Source: Sulfurovum sp. | GTDB taxonomy: Bacteria; Campylobacterota; Campylobacteria; Campylobacterales; Sulfurovaceae | Length of the DNA: 15,019 nucleotides | Direction of reading: 5' to 3' | Assembly (NCBI GenBank): GCA_027029065.1 | Contig: JALVGO010000045.1 | Span: 1 to 15,019 of the forward strand | Shown: positions 1-7,124 of the stretch, one piece after another | How the letters are laid out: each line of letters begins with the position of its first letter | How positions within the stretch are numbered: the stretch's first letter is position 1 | The notes under the pieces: model-generated | Told to the model about the DNA's origin: nothing | The model's database searches: none | What the model saw: only the letters and a program-made list of their open reading frames with translations | Program-made: the position numbers and the translations under genes

Positions 1-1
1 G

Positions 2-1039
2 GAGGTGCGGGCAGATATCGCCGACAAGTACGGCATCGCATGGTTCAAGCGGGGCTTCTTCTTCCTCCTTCGCCATAGAAAGATCATGGATCTCGTGATG
101 AAGTTTGGCTTTATGTTCAAGACCTGCACACTTGCCGAAGATGAAAAAGGGCGTGGACTGCGTGCCCGTTTCTCACTGCCGATGATGAAAAAGGGCAGAC
201 TCATCCCTTCGATGATGAAGACCAGCTTCCTCAACAAATATCCGGAGCACCTTCCTGCTCCCAAACCGGAGAAGAAGAAACAGAGAGTTGCCATCTTCAT
301 CGGATGCCTTGCCAACTACAACTACGGCGGTATCGGCGACAGCCTTGTTGAGATCCTTGAGAAACTCAATATCGAAGTCTTCATCCCCAAAAAGCAGCTC
401 TGCTGCGGCGCACCCGCCTACTTCACGGGCGATGTGGGCTCAGTCGAGTATATGACCAAGAAAAACATCGAGTACTTCGAGACCTTTATGGACGACTACG
501 ATGCGATGCTCATCCCCGAAGCGACCTGCTCGGCGATGGTGACACATGACTGGCAAGTCTTTTTTGCCAACCATGATATGCCCGAGTGGGAGGCACGCGC
601 CAAAAAACTCAGCGAGAAGATCCACATGGCAACTGCCTGGCTGCATGACAACACCGATCTCAAAACACTTTTAGAACAAAAAGGCAAAAAGTTCGATGAG
701 ATGGTCACATACCATGATCCATGCCACGCCCGAAAGGTTCAGGGCATCTGGCAGGAGCCGCGAAACCTGCTGAGTCCAAACTACCCGATGGTAGAGATGA
801 GTGACCCCAACCGCTGCTGCGGTTTTGGCGGTGTGACCATGCAGACTGAGAAGTTTCACCTTGCCGAAGCGGCGGGCAAACCCAAAGCGGCAATGATCAA
901 AGAGACCAAAGCCCACTATGTAAGCGCCGAGTGCTCTGCCTGTCGCGTCCAGATGAGTGAGTCGATGAACCGTGCAGGGGTAGAGACGATCTTCAAAAAT
1001 CCGCTGGAGTTGATTGCGGAAGCATTGAAAGAGGATTGA
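2..1039 (+). CDS. CCG-domain (Fe-S)-binding oxidoreductase subunit (LutA/GlpC/GlcF type), 5' partial
   Basis: The reading frame is open to the left edge, so the GTG at 5 is probably not the true start and the N-terminus lies outside the window. Counting from that GTG, two cysteine-rich CCG domains are visible. The first has IGCLANY (C101), CCGAP (C133-134) and C165. The second has DPCHAR (C230), RCCGFGG (C261-262) and SAECSAC (C300, C303). This double-CCG arrangement occurs in LutA, GlpC, GlcF and heterodisulfide reductase subunit B-like proteins, where the cysteines hold Fe-S clusters that pass electrons from a flavin dehydrogenase towards quinones or disulfides. Family members usually carry an N-terminal ferredoxin-type [4Fe-4S] pair, which would lie in the missing part. 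No partner dehydrogenase is in the window, so lactate, glycolate and glycerol-3-phosphate cannot be told apart as substrates. The TGA stop directly touches a 7-bp tandem array. Confidence 0.85.
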   Translation, partial: EVRADIADKYGIAWFKRGFFFLLRHRKIMDLVMKFGFMFKTCTLAEDEKGRGLRARFSLPMMKKGRLIPSMMKTSFLNKYPEHLPAPKPEKKKQRVAIFIGCLANYNYGGIGDSLVEILEKLNIEVFIPKKQLCCGAPAYFTGDVGSVEYMTKKNIEYFETFMDDYDAMLIPEATCSAMVTHDWQVFFANHDMPEWEARAKKLSEKIHMATAWLHDNTDLKTLLEQKGKKFDEMVTYHDPCHARKVQGIWQEPRNLLSPNYPMVEMSDPNRCCGFGGVTMQTEKFHLAEAAGKPKAAMIKETKAHYVSAECSACRVQMSESMNRAGVETIFKNPLELIAEALKED

Positions 1040-1095
1040 GGGCTAAGGGCTAAGGGCTAAGGGCTAAGGGCTAAGGGCTAAGGGCTAAGGGCTAA
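1040..1095 (+). repeat. Tandem array, 8 perfect copies of GGGCTAA
   Basis: Eight exact 7-bp units start at the base after the TGA stop of the Fe-S protein gene. Because 7 is not a multiple of 3, the TAA in each unit falls into all three frames within 21 bases, so any ribosome reading through the stop would terminate. A 23-base spacer (1096-1118, AT-rich, containing TATAAT) separates this array from the next one. There are no spacers between units, so it is not CRISPR. Confidence 0.95.
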
Positions 1096-1118
1096 GTATA
1101 ATATTTACTTATGCTGTA

Positions 1119-1202
1119 TTAAACCTTAAACCTTAAACCTTAAACCTTAAACCTTAAACCTTAAACCTTAAACCTTAAACCTTAAACCTTAAACCTTAAA
1201 CC
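1119..1202 (-). repeat. Tandem array, 12 perfect copies of TTAAACC (GGTTTAA on the minus strand)
   Basis: Twelve exact 7-bp units fill 84 bases. The last base of the array (1202) is also the last base of the TAG stop codon of the histidine kinase on the minus strand. Read in the direction of that gene the unit is GGTTTAA, which resembles the GGGCTAA of the neighbouring array read along its own gene; both share a TAAGG core. The unit again places TAA in every frame downstream of a gene end. Confidence 0.95.
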
Positions 1203-2434
1203 TACTTCTCCGGCACCAACATAAAAATATTCACCCCATCCTCATGCCGATAGCCAAGCCTGTAACCGATCTTTTGCAGAATACTGTCAACAATATAGAG
1301 TCCCAGCCCAAAACCGGAGCTTCGCTTCTCTGCTTGGGAAAAGGGTTCTGTATAGTACGACAGAGGGTGTTCCAGCGGATCCCCTTTTGAGAGGACTTCA
1401 AGTATGCCATTTCGTGTGCGTACCTTTACACATTTGTCTTTCCCATACTTCATACCGTTATCCATCAGGTTCTTAAGTACTAGAACCATAAGCTTTTTAT
1501 CGGTTGTGATCCCTCTTTCAGAGACTTCTGTTTCAATACAGCTACCTTCTGACATAAGAAGTTCCCTGCTCTCATTGACAATCTCACTCAACATCACATA
1601 CTCGAAATTTGGTTCAAAACTCCGGGTTGTAACACGCTCGATCTCCGCAAGTTCCGAAATCAGTTCATTCATACGTTCAAAGGCACGTACGAGTACCTTT
1701 TTCGTCGATTCGTCATCCAGCATCTCGACAACGATACGCCCTTTGGTGATCGGTGTTTTGAGTTCATGCATCAGGTTGCGCATAAAGAGGTTTTTGGAGG
1801 TACTCAGCTGATTGATATGTTTGATGGCATCACCGAAACTCTTGGCAATCTTACCTATCTCATCATCATGTTCATAGGTGATTTCAACACTCATATCCCC
1901 CTGTGCAAAGCGCTGTATCTGACGGTGCAGCTTTTTGAGCGGATAAAGTTTTTTAAGTACAGCAAAGTAGATCAGCAGCAGCAGCATGATCAACACAATC
2001 CCAAGCGTGACTGCAATCTCAAAAAAGAAGTTTTTTGGTACATCATCCTTAAGCAGCAGGTTATAGGACATACGCTGTACATAGATGTAGTTCTCTCCAT
2101 CTACCCGGAAGACCCTTACCCTTCCAAGCTGTCTTGAACCCCCACTGAAGATTGTTTCACCTTTTTCCATAATCTTTTTTTCAAGCACTTTCACCTCCGA
2201 AGGCGGTATCGGCCTGACATGCAGCTCCTCATAGAGCTTTTTAAGCTCTTCTTGGCTTGGGTAAAGACGCAGGTTGGAGAGAAAGGTGATCGATATCAGC
2301 TGATAGCGTTTAAATTCATCGATTTTTTGGCGATCCTTGTCCCAGTAGTGAAAAAGAGTAAATGTCGCCAGAAGAATAATGATCGCAAAGGAGAACAGTA
2401 TATGGATAAATGTGGTAACAGAGAGATTTCTCAT
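1202..2434 (-). CDS. Sensor histidine kinase, ArsS-like
   Basis: This 410-residue inner-membrane kinase senses a periplasmic signal and phosphorylates the adjacent response regulator. Transmembrane segments are at about 7-29 and 136-160, enclosing a periplasmic sensor region of about 105 residues, followed by a HAMP linker (about 160-208). The H-box is MRNLMHELKTP with H223 as the phosphorylated residue. The ATPase domain shows an N-box (KNLMDNGMKYG, N326) and a G2 box (SSGFGLGLYIV, about 372-382); the D/G1 region around SKGDPL is degenerate, as in other small-genome ArsS-type kinases. The ATG overlaps the regulator's stop in ATGA, so the two are translationally coupled. The closest family I recall is the Helicobacter/Campylobacter acid-response kinase HP0165/ArsS. 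The signal in this organism is unknown. The stop abuts a heptad array. Confidence 0.88.
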   Translation of the reverse strand: MRNLSVTTFIHILFSFAIIILLATFTLFHYWDKDRQKIDEFKRYQLISITFLSNLRLYPSQEELKKLYEELHVRPIPPSEVKVLEKKIMEKGETIFSGGSRQLGRVRVFRVDGENYIYVQRMSYNLLLKDDVPKNFFFEIAVTLGIVLIMLLLLIYFAVLKKLYPLKKLHRQIQRFAQGDMSVEITYEHDDEIGKIAKSFGDAIKHINQLSTSKNLFMRNLMHELKTPITKGRIVVEMLDDESTKKVLVRAFERMNELISELAEIERVTTRSFEPNFEYVMLSEIVNESRELLMSEGSCIETEVSERGITTDKKLMVLVLKNLMDNGMKYGKDKCVKVRTRNGILEVLSKGDPLEHPLSYYTEPFSQAEKRSSGFGLGLYIVDSILQKIGYRLGYRHEDGVNIFMLVPEK

Positions 2435-3111
2435 ACGCGGTCTGTCAACAGGTATCCCACACCGCGAATCGGTTTGATATAGATATGATCCGGGTCTATC
2501 TTGGCGATCTTCGCACGAATACGGGAGATGATCACATCGATATTTTTAATAGAGCTGCCATCATCAATATGCTCACTCTCATAGAGCAGCTGTTCACGGG
2601 AAACTGAACCATTCTTATGCTGTAGAAGCATAGAGAGGATGTCGTACTCTGCAGCCGTCAACTCCAAGAAGTGTCCCTTAAAAAGAATGGTGCGTGCTGA
2701 CGGATCGGCAACGAATACCTCCTCTTTTTTCTCCTTTTTATTCTCACTGCTGTGGGTACGGCGCAAAATAGTTTTGATACGGGTTACCAGTTCACGCGGA
2801 TCGTACGGTTTTGGCATGTAGTCATCCGCCCCGCGTTCCAGTCCGATCACCTTGTCGGTAATGTCATCACGTGCAGAAGAGATGATAATAGGGATATTGG
2901 TGATCTCCCGTATCTTCTCGATCACTTCAAGACCATCCATGCCCGGCAGCGTCAGATCGAGGATGATCAGATCGAAATCGTGCTGTGTCAGCAGAGAAAG
3001 TCCTATGTAGGGATCTTCCGCACCGATCACCTCCATATCGTGTTTGGTAAGATAGTTGGTCAGGATGAGTGCCAGTTCCGAATCATCCTCTATAATCAGT
3101 ATTTTGATAAT
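2431..3111 (-). CDS. OmpR/PhoB-family response regulator, ArsR-like, apparent ATT start
   Basis: This is the DNA-binding partner of the kinase downstream, with which it overlaps by 4 bases. The first in-frame ATG (3036) would remove the first beta strand and the acidic pair of the receiver domain. Upstream in frame the sequence reads IIKILIIEDDSELALIL, so the true N-terminus is near 3111. There an ATT codon follows AAGGA with a 6-base gap, and no ATG, GTG or TTG is available in that stretch. With the ATT start the protein has 226 residues, the usual length of the family. Key residues are the acidic triad at 8-10, phospho-acceptor D52 (IILDLTLPGMDG) and K101 (MPKPYD), followed by a C-terminal winged helix (about 130-225, ending IRGVGYLL). 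The kinase pairing and the IISSARDD and KPYDPREL stretches resemble H. pylori HP0166/ArsR as I remember it. Confidence 0.85.
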   Translation of the reverse strand: MIKILIIEDDSELALILTNYLTKHDMEVIGAEDPYIGLSLLTQHDFDLIILDLTLPGMDGLEVIEKIREITNIPIIISSARDDITDKVIGLERGADDYMPKPYDPRELVTRIKTILRRTHSSENKKEKKEEVFVADPSARTILFKGHFLELTAAEYDILSMLLQHKNGSVSREQLLYESEHIDDGSSIKNIDVIISRIRAKIAKIDPDHIYIKPIRGVGYLLTDRV

Positions 3112-3158
3112 CTCATATCCTTTTGACTGTAGTAGTTATATTTTAAACAAAGAACTTT

Positions 3159-3204
3159 AACGAAGGATTAATTCGTATCCGAATAGTCCAGATAAACCTT
3201 CGTT
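3159..3204. other. Inverted repeat across the end of the AI-2E-family gene
   Basis: AACGAAGG (3159-3166) pairs with CCTTCGTT (3197-3204). Inside lies a second short palindrome, ATTCG/CGAAT (3171-3184). The structure straddles the TAA stop of the permease gene at 3168. It may slow or partly end transcription between the permease and the regulator, but there is no clear T tract, so a terminator call is weak. Confidence 0.4.
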
Positions 3205-4190
3205 ATGGCGATCAGGAACGAAGTGATCGCCGGTCCGAGAATCATACCCCAGAAACCATAGGTACTCATCCCCGCGAGAATAGAGAAGAAGATCAGAATC
3301 GAATTGATCTGAAGCGTACTTTTCAAAAAATCACGTTTGATGATCTCGATGATAATAGGCTTGATAAATGTATCCGCGATAATAGATATCACAATGATAG
3401 AATAGGATACAATTATCAGTGCGGTCTGCGCATCGATCTTTGTCCAGACATAGAGTGCTACCGGTGCCCACACGATCACACCCCCGATAATAGGGATCAG
3501 AGATGCAAACCCGTATATCACGCCAAAAAACACACCGTTGAAGCCAAAAAACTCCATCATGATCCCAAAAAGGAACCCTTCAAAGATCGCAGTTACAATA
3601 ATGGAATAAAAGACAATCTCCATCGTAGCGGAAACCTCTTTCATCATCCGTTCGCCTTTTTGGGGAGAGACAGGAAGAAGTTCCAGTATCGTATCGAAAA
3701 ATCTGTTGCCGTAATAGTTGATGAAGAAATAGAAAAAGACCACAAACAACATATTTTTCATAAAGCCAAGCCCTGTACTGCCTGCTACTGTCAGGTACGT
3801 GGTAGACTCTTTGATGTACTCTGTAATACGTTCATCACTCATATACTGATGTGTCAATTCCTTCAGGAAAGGAACTTCTTCGACAATAGCACGAAATGCC
3901 GACAGCGTCTCTTTGACCCCTTGTTGATCGATCTGAGAGATATAACTGACCCCGATCGTTGCCAGATAGATGATCGGCGCAAAAAGCAGCAGTGTCAGCA
4001 ACAGTGTTGATATTCCTGCCGATATCTTTGCAGAACCGGTAAAGTCAACCAGATGCTTGGTTAGGTTGAATGTTGCCATAGAAAGCAGTATTGCCACCGT
4101 CAAAGAGAGCAAAAACGGCTGATAGACACTGTACGCCCCCATCAGCCCCAGTACAAACAGGGCGGTGATCATCAACTGTGGTTTAGTCAT
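3168..4190 (-). CDS. AI-2E family (PerM/UPF0118) inner-membrane permease
   Basis: This 340-residue, very hydrophobic protein has about seven to eight predicted membrane segments. They cluster at the N-terminus (about 8-80) and in the C-terminal half (about 155-335), with a hydrophilic stretch at about 90-145 ([11 protein letters not shown]...[11 protein letters not shown]). That topology and the C-terminal glycine-rich helices ([30 protein letters not shown]) are typical of the AI-2E exporter/PerM superfamily, whose members export autoinducer-2 or act as ion antiporters; the substrate here is unknown. I chose the ATG at 4190, which overlaps the ruvB stop by 8 bases and has GAGGG 8 bases upstream. 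A TTG one codon earlier is also possible. It follows ruvB and precedes the two-component genes after a 56-base gap. Confidence 0.85.
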   Translation of the reverse strand: MTKPQLMITALFVLGLMGAYSVYQPFLLSLTVAILLSMATFNLTKHLVDFTGSAKISAGISTLLLTLLLFAPIIYLATIGVSYISQIDQQGVKETLSAFRAIVEEVPFLKELTHQYMSDERITEYIKESTTYLTVAGSTGLGFMKNMLFVVFFYFFINYYGNRFFDTILELLPVSPQKGERMMKEVSATMEIVFYSIIVTAIFEGFLFGIMMEFFGFNGVFFGVIYGFASLIPIIGGVIVWAPVALYVWTKIDAQTALIIVSYSIIVISIIADTFIKPIIIEIIKRDFLKSTLQINSILIFFSILAGMSTYGFWGMILGPAITSFLIAITKVYLDYSDTN

Positions 4191-5193
4191 CAAACAATCC
4201 CTCTTTTATACCGCCAAGCTTGAAGTGTTCATAACTCTTCTGTGTCGCAATACGTCCGCGTGCCGTACGCTCAATATATCCATTGGCAATCAGATAGGGT
4301 TCCAGTACGTCTTCGATTGTTCCCTCATCTTCACTGAGTGCAGCGGCAATAGTACTTAACCCCATCGGTCTGCTTTTTGCGCTTACTAAAAGTTCAAGCA
4401 ACTGGATATCCTGTTCGTCAAACCCAAGCATATTGACGCCCAGTTCATCAAGTGCATATTTCGCCCGTGCAAGTGTGATCTCCGACTCATTGGCAACTTC
4501 AGAGAAGTCCCGTACCCGCCGAAGCAGACGCAGGGCAATACGCGGCGTGCCGCGGCTTCGTCTGGCAATCTCCAGTGCCGCATCAGGTTGTGCCGGTTTT
4601 TCCAGTTTCAGTGCTGCCTGCTCCACAATCTTGGCAAGCTCCTCAGGTGTATAGAACTGCATACGAAAGTGCATTCCGAAACGCTCTCTGAGCGGATTGC
4701 TCAGCATCCCCGCCCTTGTGGTTGCCCCAATGAGCGTAAAGCGCGGCAGGTCGATCTTGACTGTCTGCGCCGCAGGACCGCTGCCAATAATGATATCGAG
4801 CCTAAAGTCCTCCATAGCAGGATAGAGTATCTCTTCTATCGCAGGACTCATACGGTGGATCTCATCAATAAAGAGGATATCCCCCTCTTCAATATTGGTT
4901 AAAAGCGCAGCAAGGTCTCCCGACTTTTCAATCATCGGTGCTGCAGTGGTTTTGATGTTTGCCTGCATCTCAGAAGAGATAATATTTGCCAGTGTTGTCT
5001 TTCCCAGCCCCGGAGGACCAAAGAAGAGAATATGGTCAAGTGCCTCTTCCCGGCGTCTACTTGCCTCAATAAATACCCTGAGATTCTTCTTGATCTTCTC
5101 CTGACCGATATACTCATCCCAACTGCTTGGACGCAGTGTCACCTCGTAAGAGGCTTCCCCCTCGAAACGCTCGATCTCGACCATCCGTTCCAT
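4183..5193 (-). CDS. ruvB: Holliday junction branch migration helicase RuvB
   Basis: RuvB is the AAA+ motor that, with RuvA, drives branch migration of Holliday junctions during recombination repair. From the ATG at 5193 it has 336 residues, the usual length. Visible motifs are the N-terminal [12 protein letters not shown], Walker [10 protein letters not shown] (59-67), Walker B FIDEIHRM (DEIH at 110-113), sensor 1 [11 protein letters not shown], the arginine-finger region NPLRERFG and the C-terminal winged helix ([14 protein letters not shown] to [12 protein letters not shown]). The frame stays open upstream to an ATG at 5256, but that extension only translates the heptad repeats (SLFTLHS) and is rejected. 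The chosen ATG has AAGGAA about 8 bases upstream, whereas the in-frame ATG three codons later would be too far from it. The ribosome binding site and start codon lie in a perfect hairpin. No ruvA or ruvC is nearby. Confidence 0.96.
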   Translation of the reverse strand: MERMVEIERFEGEASYEVTLRPSSWDEYIGQEKIKKNLRVFIEASRRREEALDHILFFGPPGLGKTTLANIISSEMQANIKTTAAPMIEKSGDLAALLTNIEEGDILFIDEIHRMSPAIEEILYPAMEDFRLDIIIGSGPAAQTVKIDLPRFTLIGATTRAGMLSNPLRERFGMHFRMQFYTPEELAKIVEQAALKLEKPAQPDAALEIARRSRGTPRIALRLLRRVRDFSEVANESEITLARAKYALDELGVNMLGFDEQDIQLLELLVSAKSRPMGLSTIAAALSEDEGTIEDVLEPYLIANGYIERTARGRIATQKSYEHFKLGGIKEGLFDD

Positions 5194-5211
5194 CAAAAGT
5201 TCCTTTTGATG
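5191..5211 (-). promoter_or_regulatory. Hairpin that holds the ruvB ribosome binding site and start codon
   Basis: CATCAAAAG and CTTTTGATG form perfect 9-bp arms around a 3-base loop. In ruvB mRNA the AAGGAA ribosome binding site spans the end of the first arm and the loop, and the ATG is the last three bases of the second arm. Folding would hide the translation start. A regulatory role is inferred; the structure is seen. Confidence 0.6.
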
Positions 5212-5269
5212 GGAGTGAAGAGTGAAGAGTGAAGAGTGAAGAGTTTTGGTTTGCATTGCAGAGCAATGC
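5191..5269 (-). repeat. Composite hairpin-heptad-hairpin repeat, copy 1 (before ruvB)
   Basis: Read on the minus strand, the element has hairpin A GCATTGC-TCT-GCAATGC (5269-5253) and then AAACCAAAACT. Four perfect 7-bp units of TTCACTC follow (5240-5213), then the CATCAAAAG hairpin (5211-5191). The order, the ACCAAAACT link and the number of heptads match the copy before ssrA at 13572-13647. Confidence 0.85.
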
Positions 5270-5284
5270 TTCTTTTGAATAAAG

Positions 5285-5416
5285 GCTTTTTGAAAAAAAG
5301 CTTACCACAATTCCTAATTCTTAATTCCTCATTCCTCATTCTCACCCCTTTTCAAACAAAAGCTTTTCGTCAGAAAAGCATACCGCATCTCATCACTCTT
5401 CACTCTTCTCTCATCG
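5285..5416 (+). repeat. Two diverged hairpin-heptad units filling the panB-ruvB gap
   Basis: Unit 1 is hairpin GCTTTTT-GAA-AAAAAGC (5285-5301), then TTACC, then five heptads of ATTCCTA/ATTCTTA/ATTCCTC type (5310-5344), then CCCC and a weak CTTTT/AAAAG hairpin. Unit 2 is hairpin GCTTTTC-GTCA-GAAAAGC (5362-5379), then ATACC, then four heptads CTCATCA, CTCTTCA, CTCTTCT, CTCATCG (5389-5416). The final heptad touches the panB stop codon at 5417. Both follow the hairpin-ACC-heptad plan of copy 1 with different bases. No gene is visible in this 223-base gap. Confidence 0.7.
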
Positions 5417-6229
5417 CTAATAAGAGTGTTTTTCATCGGGAAACTCCCGTGCCTTGACATCGTTGCGGTACGATTCGATCCCTTCACGTATCATCTTGGC
5501 ACCATCAAGGTACTGCTTGACAAACTTGGGCTTAAAGGCTTCAAAAAAGCCGAACATATCGCTCCACACCAGCACCTGTCCGTCTGTGACATTGCCTGCA
5601 CCGATGCCTATGGTAGGTACACATACAGCTTCAGTAACCGCTTTTGCCGCTTCAGCTTTAACCCCTTCAACCAGTATGATCGCTGCACCTGCTGCTTCAA
5701 GTGCGAGTGCATCTTCCACCAGTCTCTGAATATCTTCCGCATCCTTCCCGCGTACTTTGTAGCCACCCTCACTTCTGACATGCTGCGGCATCAGTCCAAT
5801 GTGCGCCACTACGGCAATGCCGTTATCAGAGAGTGCCTTGACAATTCCTGCTTTCTCTTTTCCACCCTCTATCTTGACCGCTTCGGCACAGGTTTCACGG
5901 TAGACACGGGAAGCATTTTCAAGCGCGATTTCTGGTGTCAGGTAGGAGCCAAAAGGCATATCAAAAACTATACAGGGCAGCGTTGCACCGTTACAGACCG
6001 CCTGTGTATGGTAGATCATCTGATCCATCGTTGCCGAAAGGGTATCAGACTTGCCGTAAAAGCTCATATTGAGGCTGTCTCCCACAAGGATCATCTCCAC
6101 CTCTCCGTCAAAGAGCTTGGCAAAGAGTGCATCATATGCCGTTACCATCGTGATCGGTTCAATACCTTTCATGCCGGCAATTGTGCTCAGTGTCACTTTT
6201 TTCTCTATCTTTGGTGTATGGATACTCAT
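5417..6229 (-). CDS. panB: 3-methyl-2-oxobutanoate hydroxymethyltransferase PanB
   Basis: PanB transfers a hydroxymethyl group from 5,10-methylene-tetrahydrofolate to 2-oxoisovalerate to give ketopantoate, the first committed step of pantothenate and coenzyme A synthesis in the cytoplasm. From ATG 6229 the protein has 270 residues, close to the usual 264. The TIM-barrel motifs are present: ITMVTAYDALFA, MILVGDSL with metal ligand D51, DMPFGSY with D90, KIEGG with K119 and E121, HIGLMPQ, LVEG with catalytic E188, and IGIGAG near the C-terminus. The open frame continues to an ATG at 6340, but that extension translates repeats and lacks family similarity. AAAGGAG lies 6 bases before the chosen ATG, inside a small hairpin. 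It is divergent from trpA. panC and panD are not in the window. Confidence 0.96.
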   Translation of the reverse strand: MSIHTPKIEKKVTLSTIAGMKGIEPITMVTAYDALFAKLFDGEVEMILVGDSLNMSFYGKSDTLSATMDQMIYHTQAVCNGATLPCIVFDMPFGSYLTPEIALENASRVYRETCAEAVKIEGGKEKAGIVKALSDNGIAVVAHIGLMPQHVRSEGGYKVRGKDAEDIQRLVEDALALEAAGAAIILVEGVKAEAAKAVTEAVCVPTIGIGAGNVTDGQVLVWSDMFGFFEAFKPKFVKQYLDGAKMIREGIESYRNDVKAREFPDEKHSY

Positions 6230-6233
6230 AAAC

Positions 6234-6248
6234 AACTCCTTTGGAGTT
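6234..6248 (-). promoter_or_regulatory. Hairpin covering the panB Shine-Dalgarno sequence
   Basis: AACTCC-AAA-GGAGTT forms 6-bp arms with a 3-base loop. The second arm and the loop make up the AAAGGAG ribosome binding site 6 bases before the panB ATG. As at ruvB, the fold would hide the site. The stem is short, so its effect is uncertain. Confidence 0.45.
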
Positions 6249-6286
6249 TGATTGATGGTTGATAATTGATGATTGATAATTGGTGC
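6234..6286 (-). repeat. Heptad tract plus hairpin before panB (diverged composite repeat)
   Basis: On the plus strand four 7-bp units TTGATGG, TTGATAA, TTGATGA, TTGATAA run from 6252 to 6279. Read on the minus strand, GCACCA precedes the heptads and the AACTCC-AAA-GGAGTT hairpin follows them. This is the same GC-ACC-heptads-hairpin order as before ruvB and ssrA. The first hairpin is not clear here. Confidence 0.55.
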
Positions 6287-6347
6287 ATTTTGGATTGCTG
6301 CCTTGTTCTCTGTTTTATATAATGAGATAATTTTACTCATTTTATCA

Positions 6348-6353
6348 TATAAT
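6348..6353 (+). promoter_or_regulatory. Putative -10 box for trpA
   Basis: TATAAT lies about 30 bases before the trpA start in an AT-rich stretch; a second TATAAT is at 6318-6323. No good TTGACA-like -35 box is seen. Campylobacterota promoters often depend mainly on the -10 box. The nearby AT-rich sequence could also serve panB on the other strand. Confidence 0.45.
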
Positions 6354-6383
6354 GTTAAAAATTTATGACATAAAGAAGCGATA

Positions 6384-7124
6384 TTGAAAAAATTAGTTGC
6401 CTATATCACAACCGGATTTCCTTCACTTGATTTTACTGTAGATGCTGCACTTGCACTGGCTGAGGCGGGTGTCGATACGTTAGAGCTCGGTATGCCGTTT
6501 TCAGACCCTGTTGCCGACGGTCCTGTCATTGAAGCCGCCAACCTTAAAGCCCTTCAAAACGGCTTCAGACTGGAACACCTTTTTGAAGCCTCATCCAGAA
6601 TCGCTCCGCATGTCGATACGCTTTGGATGGGCTACTTCAACCCTTTTTACCACAAGGGGCTCGACCATTTCATCTCACAGGCCAAAACAGCAGGGGTAAA
6701 CGGATTCATCATCCCCGATCTTCCTTTTGAGGAGGCACAGCCCTACAAACCCGCTATCGAAAATGCCAACCTGCACCTAATTGACTTCATCGCCCCTACA
6801 GACCCCAGGGAGCGTATTGAAACCATTGCACCCGGTGCTAAAAAGTTCATCTACCTTGTCGCCTATGCAGGCATTACCGGTGCAGGGAAAAGCGAAGATC
6901 TTCAGGAAGTTGTTTCCCAGATCAAAGCATGCAGCGACACACCTGTCTATGTCGGATTCGGTGTTGACCAGAACACTGCCAAAGAGAAAGCCAAAGGGGT
7001 CGATGGTGTCATTGTCGGATCAGCCTTTGTCAAAGTATTGCTTGACAAACATCTCTCCAACAGCCAAAAGATTGATAAAATTGCAGCGATCGCCAAAGAG
7101 ATCAAAGAGAAGATCAACCTTTGA
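6384..7124 (+). CDS. trpA: Tryptophan synthase alpha subunit TrpA
   Basis: TrpA cleaves indole-3-glycerol phosphate to indole and glyceraldehyde-3-phosphate and passes the indole to TrpB for tryptophan synthesis. The 246-residue TIM barrel shows YITTGFPS, then LELGMPFSDPVADGP with the catalytic pair E34 and D45, then GFIIPDLPFEEA, FIAPTDPRERI, FIYLVAYAGITGAG, VYVGFGV and DGVIVGSAFVK (phosphate site). The start is a TTG at 6384, because an in-frame stop lies five codons upstream and no ATG fits. The N-terminus is a little shorter than in enterobacterial TrpA. trpB is not adjacent, so the trp genes are dispersed. The stop overlaps the TTG start of lgt, and the two are probably cotranscribed. 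Confidence 0.95.
   Translation: MKKLVAYITTGFPSLDFTVDAALALAEAGVDTLELGMPFSDPVADGPVIEAANLKALQNGFRLEHLFEASSRIAPHVDTLWMGYFNPFYHKGLDHFISQAKTAGVNGFIIPDLPFEEAQPYKPAIENANLHLIDFIAPTDPRERIETIAPGAKKFIYLVAYAGITGAGKSEDLQEVVSQIKACSDTPVYVGFGVDQNTAKEKAKGVDGVIVGSAFVKVLLDKHLSNSQKIDKIAAIAKEIKEKINL

Noticed and set aside
1040..1202. CRISPR array or telomere-like repeat
   Set aside because: The units are 7 bp with no spacers, so it is not CRISPR. The GGGCTAA/GGTTTAA units look like telomere repeats but lie inside the chromosome between two normal genes.
3112..3167. Frameshifted or truncated response regulator starting at ATG 3036
   Set aside because: The 25 codons upstream in frame encode the missing receiver strand, so the gene is full length; only its start codon is unusual.
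5194..5256. N-terminal extension of RuvB from the ATG at 5256
   Set aside because: The extra 21 residues only translate the heptad repeat (SLFTLHS), the ATG lies in hairpin A, and a good ribosome binding site fits the ATG at 5193.
5426..6262. 278-codon open frame on the plus strand opposite panB
   Set aside because: It is the reverse shadow of panB, cysteine- and histidine-rich without any recognisable domain.
6230..6340. N-terminal extension of PanB from 6340
   Set aside because: It translates the repeat tract, has no PanB similarity, and AAAGGAG precedes the ATG at 6229.
6287..6383. Trp leader peptide or attenuator before trpA
   Set aside because: No short frame with tandem Trp codons and no terminator/antiterminator pair is visible.
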